A stretch of 6,134 bases of DNA from an uncultured Rhodopirellula sp. (GTDB lineage Bacteria; Planctomycetota; Planctomycetia; Pirellulales; Pirellulaceae): assembly GCA_913061385.1 (NCBI GenBank), contig CAJXTM010000259.1, forward strand, positions 1 to 6,134, in the 5' to 3' direction. The notes below the pieces were generated by a model. The model saw only the letters and a list, made by a program, of their open reading frames with translations. It was not told where the DNA came from and made no database searches. This document shows positions 4,900-6,134 of this stretch, piece after piece. The position numbers were made by a program, and so were the translations under genes. Every line of letters begins with the position of its first letter. The first letter of the stretch is position 1.

Positions 4900-6086
4900 T
4901 TTCCAATCTCGGCAGCGGCTGATTCGAGATCTGCCTGCATTCGAGCAATGCGATCCGCAAGAGTCTCGCTACTCACCCGTTCCCGCAATTTGTCGACAAG
5001 CAGTGGAAAAGCTAACGGCGTAACTCGGGGTGGTTCTTTAACTATGATTTGGCTTGCGTTGATACGCTCCATTGCACTGTGCATTCGCGATGCTTCCAGT
5101 TGTTGGTCGAGTACTTCCCGGCGGCTTTGTTCCAACAGCAGATTGTTCGGATCGTATTCGCAGAAAACATCAAAGAACAGGTTACTGCTTGCTTGCAGTT
5201 GTTTGGCTTTCTTGCGCGATCCCGGTAATCCCTGCTGGATCAGTCCAGCGATTCTGGCAACCTGTCTGAATTGCCGCTTGGCCATCTCAGTGCAATTCAT
5301 GCTAGCAAGAATATCGGCCATCAGGTCTTCTGTTGAAAACCAGTTCATGGCAGTTTTGGGATCACACTCCGTTTTTGAGGGAGATTGAAGCACGATGCCA
5401 TAATCATTGCACGCCATCGAAAAAGTGGCTTTTTGACTTTTGGAAATACGATAGGCAATGAGCGCTGCCAGTCCCTCGTGGACGAGTCGTCCTTCGAACG
5501 GAAACAGGAAAGTCTGAAAACCAGTCCGCGTTTTTATTTGCTCAATCAGTAGCTGATCTGTAGCGGGAATGATGCTCCATCGTTGTTGGATATCAAACAG
5601 GCTCTTGAGTGCTTTCATTTCACGGCCGATCAATTTTTTCTGAGACGCTTCGTGCAGTTTGTGACGTAGCGCTTGACTCAATTCACTCGACAGCGGCATT
5701 CGTCCGCCCATCCATCGGGGAATGGTATCGGGAGTCCCCTTGGAACGCTTCACGTATGCCACGTTGTCACGCACACAGACCATCTCGACGAGTCTACCTG
5801 CAAATAGAAATTTCTCTCCTGGTTTAAGTTTCGACAAAAATGATTCCTCTGCTGTGCCGAGCGTTTTACCTTTCATGTATTTCACGTGCATCGCAGCATC
5901 GGAGACAATCGTGCCAATGTTCATGCGATGATTGGTGCGGACACGTCGTTGCGTGATTTGATAAAAGTCACCTTTTCGTTCAACCCGTTTGAATTCGGGG
6001 TAAGCATCGAGGGAAGCACCCCCGCGAACGACAAAATCTAATACCCATTGCCATTCGATGTTCGTTAGTGATTCGTATGCCTGAGT
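4896..6086 (-). CDS. Ligase-associated DEXH-box helicase (Lhr-core family), C-terminal part only
   Basis: This is the last 396 codons of an ATP-dependent 3'-5' DNA helicase/translocase of the Lhr-core type found in ligase-associated repair clusters. Only the parts after the motor are present. Residues 1-50 (WQWVLDFVVRGG, then DAYPEFKRV and FYQITQRR) look like the end of the winged-helix domain. Residues 51-130 include RMNIGTIVSD and PRWMGGRMPLS. Residues 170-396 form the DEAD/H-associated C-terminal domain, with FEGRLVHEGLAALIA, FRQVARIAGLIQQG, KQLQASSNLFFDVF, YDPNNLLLEQ and TPLAFPLL blocks. Both RecA-like motor domains lie beyond the right edge; full proteins have roughly 800-870 residues. 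A gene caller would start it at 6101 with MYKRQ, but those five residues come from the adapter. Its TGA (4896-4898) overlaps the pdeM GTG. The missing 5' part prevents any view of its promoter, or of the ligase and exonuclease genes usually nearby. Confidence 0.95.
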   Translation of the reverse strand, partial: TQAYESLTNIEWQWVLDFVVRGGASLDAYPEFKRVERKGDFYQITQRRVRTNHRMNIGTIVSDAAMHVKYMKGKTLGTAEESFLSKLKPGEKFLFAGRLVEMVCVRDNVAYVKRSKGTPDTIPRWMGGRMPLSSELSQALRHKLHEASQKKLIGREMKALKSLFDIQQRWSIIPATDQLLIEQIKTRTGFQTFLFPFEGRLVHEGLAALIAYRISKSQKATFSMACNDYGIVLQSPSKTECDPKTAMNWFSTEDLMADILASMNCTEMAKRQFRQVARIAGLIQQGLPGSRKKAKQLQASSNLFFDVFCEYDPNNLLLEQSRREVLDQQLEASRMHSAMERINASQIIVKEPPRVTPLAFPLLVDKLRERVSSETLADRIARMQADLESAAAEIGK

Positions 6087-6134
6087 CTGTCTCTTATACA
6101 CATCTCCGAGCCCACGAGACCGAGGCTGATCTCG
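6087..6134. other. Synthetic Nextera/Tn5 i7 sequencing adapter (right end, inverted)
   Basis: This is the exact reverse complement of bases 1-48: mosaic end (6087-6105), read-2 primer part (6106-6120), index (6121-6128) and P7 tail (6129-6134). It supplies the false start MYKRQ to the helicase frame. The nine bases next to the two adapters differ (49-57 CCTCATCTG, 6078-6086 TGCCTGAGT), so there is no target-site duplication. Confidence 0.98.

Noticed and set aside
4654..5388. 244-codon plus-strand open frame
   Set aside because: It lies opposite the helicase and pdeM, whose motifs are intact, and its translation is Ser/Arg/Cys-rich without domains. It is an antisense shadow.
49..6086. CRISPR array, tRNA, rRNA, phage or toxin-antitoxin genes
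   Set aside because: I looked for spaced direct repeats, cloverleaf patterns with a CCA end, conserved rRNA blocks and small paired genes and saw none. The short duplications in 3930-4206 are too few and too irregular for CRISPR.
1..6134. Composite transposon with 48-bp terminal inverted repeats carrying repair genes
   Set aside because: The repeats contain the Illumina index and P7 tail around the Tn5 mosaic end, there is no transposase, and the bases next to the two ends show no 9-bp target-site duplication.

Overview
This window is a 6.04-kb piece of bacterial chromosome lying between two copies of a synthetic sequencing adapter. Bases 1-48 and 6087-6134 are exact reverse complements of each other and read as a Nextera/Tn5 i7 adapter (P7 tail, 8-base index, read-2 primer site, 19-bp mosaic end). 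Natural sequence is therefore 49-6086, and both outermost genes are cut by the library construction rather than by biology.

The organism looks like a member of the Planctomycetota. The secreted alpha/beta hydrolase has the block order I associate with planctomycete lipase-like proteins, base composition is close to balanced by eye, and Shine-Dalgarno motifs are inconsistent. This is an inference from protein style; no rRNA or other phylogenetic marker is present.

All five genes lie on the minus strand, so they read from right to left. (1) 6086-4896 is the C-terminal half of an Lhr-type DEXH helicase of the ligase-associated DNA-repair cluster. (2) 4899-4207 is PdeM, the metallophosphoesterase DNA endonuclease of that cluster, which overlaps the helicase stop codon. 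(3) After a 277-bp gap rich in short imperfect duplications, 3929-2892 encodes a DnaQ-like DEDDh 3'-5' exonuclease with a C-terminal BRCT domain. (4) 2682-1642 encodes an exported alpha/beta hydrolase with a signal peptide and a small pentapeptide repeat. (5) After a 485-bp intergenic stretch with a long hairpin, a possible promoter and a tiny leader ORF, 1156-49 encodes a 3'-truncated protein with faint similarity to the TraB/Tiki/EreA/ChaN superfamily. It runs off the left end without a stop codon.

The right half is a DNA-repair neighbourhood. Lhr translocates and unwinds, PdeM cuts DNA, and the DnaQ-BRCT protein could supply a 3'-5' exonuclease that docks on DNA ends or on other repair proteins. 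The usual partners of Lhr and PdeM (ATP-dependent ligase and beta-lactamase-fold exonuclease) are not in the window and may lie beyond the right edge. The left half (hydrolase and TraB/Tiki-like protein) has no evident link to repair. I see no CRISPR array, tRNA, rRNA, genuine mobile element or phage gene.
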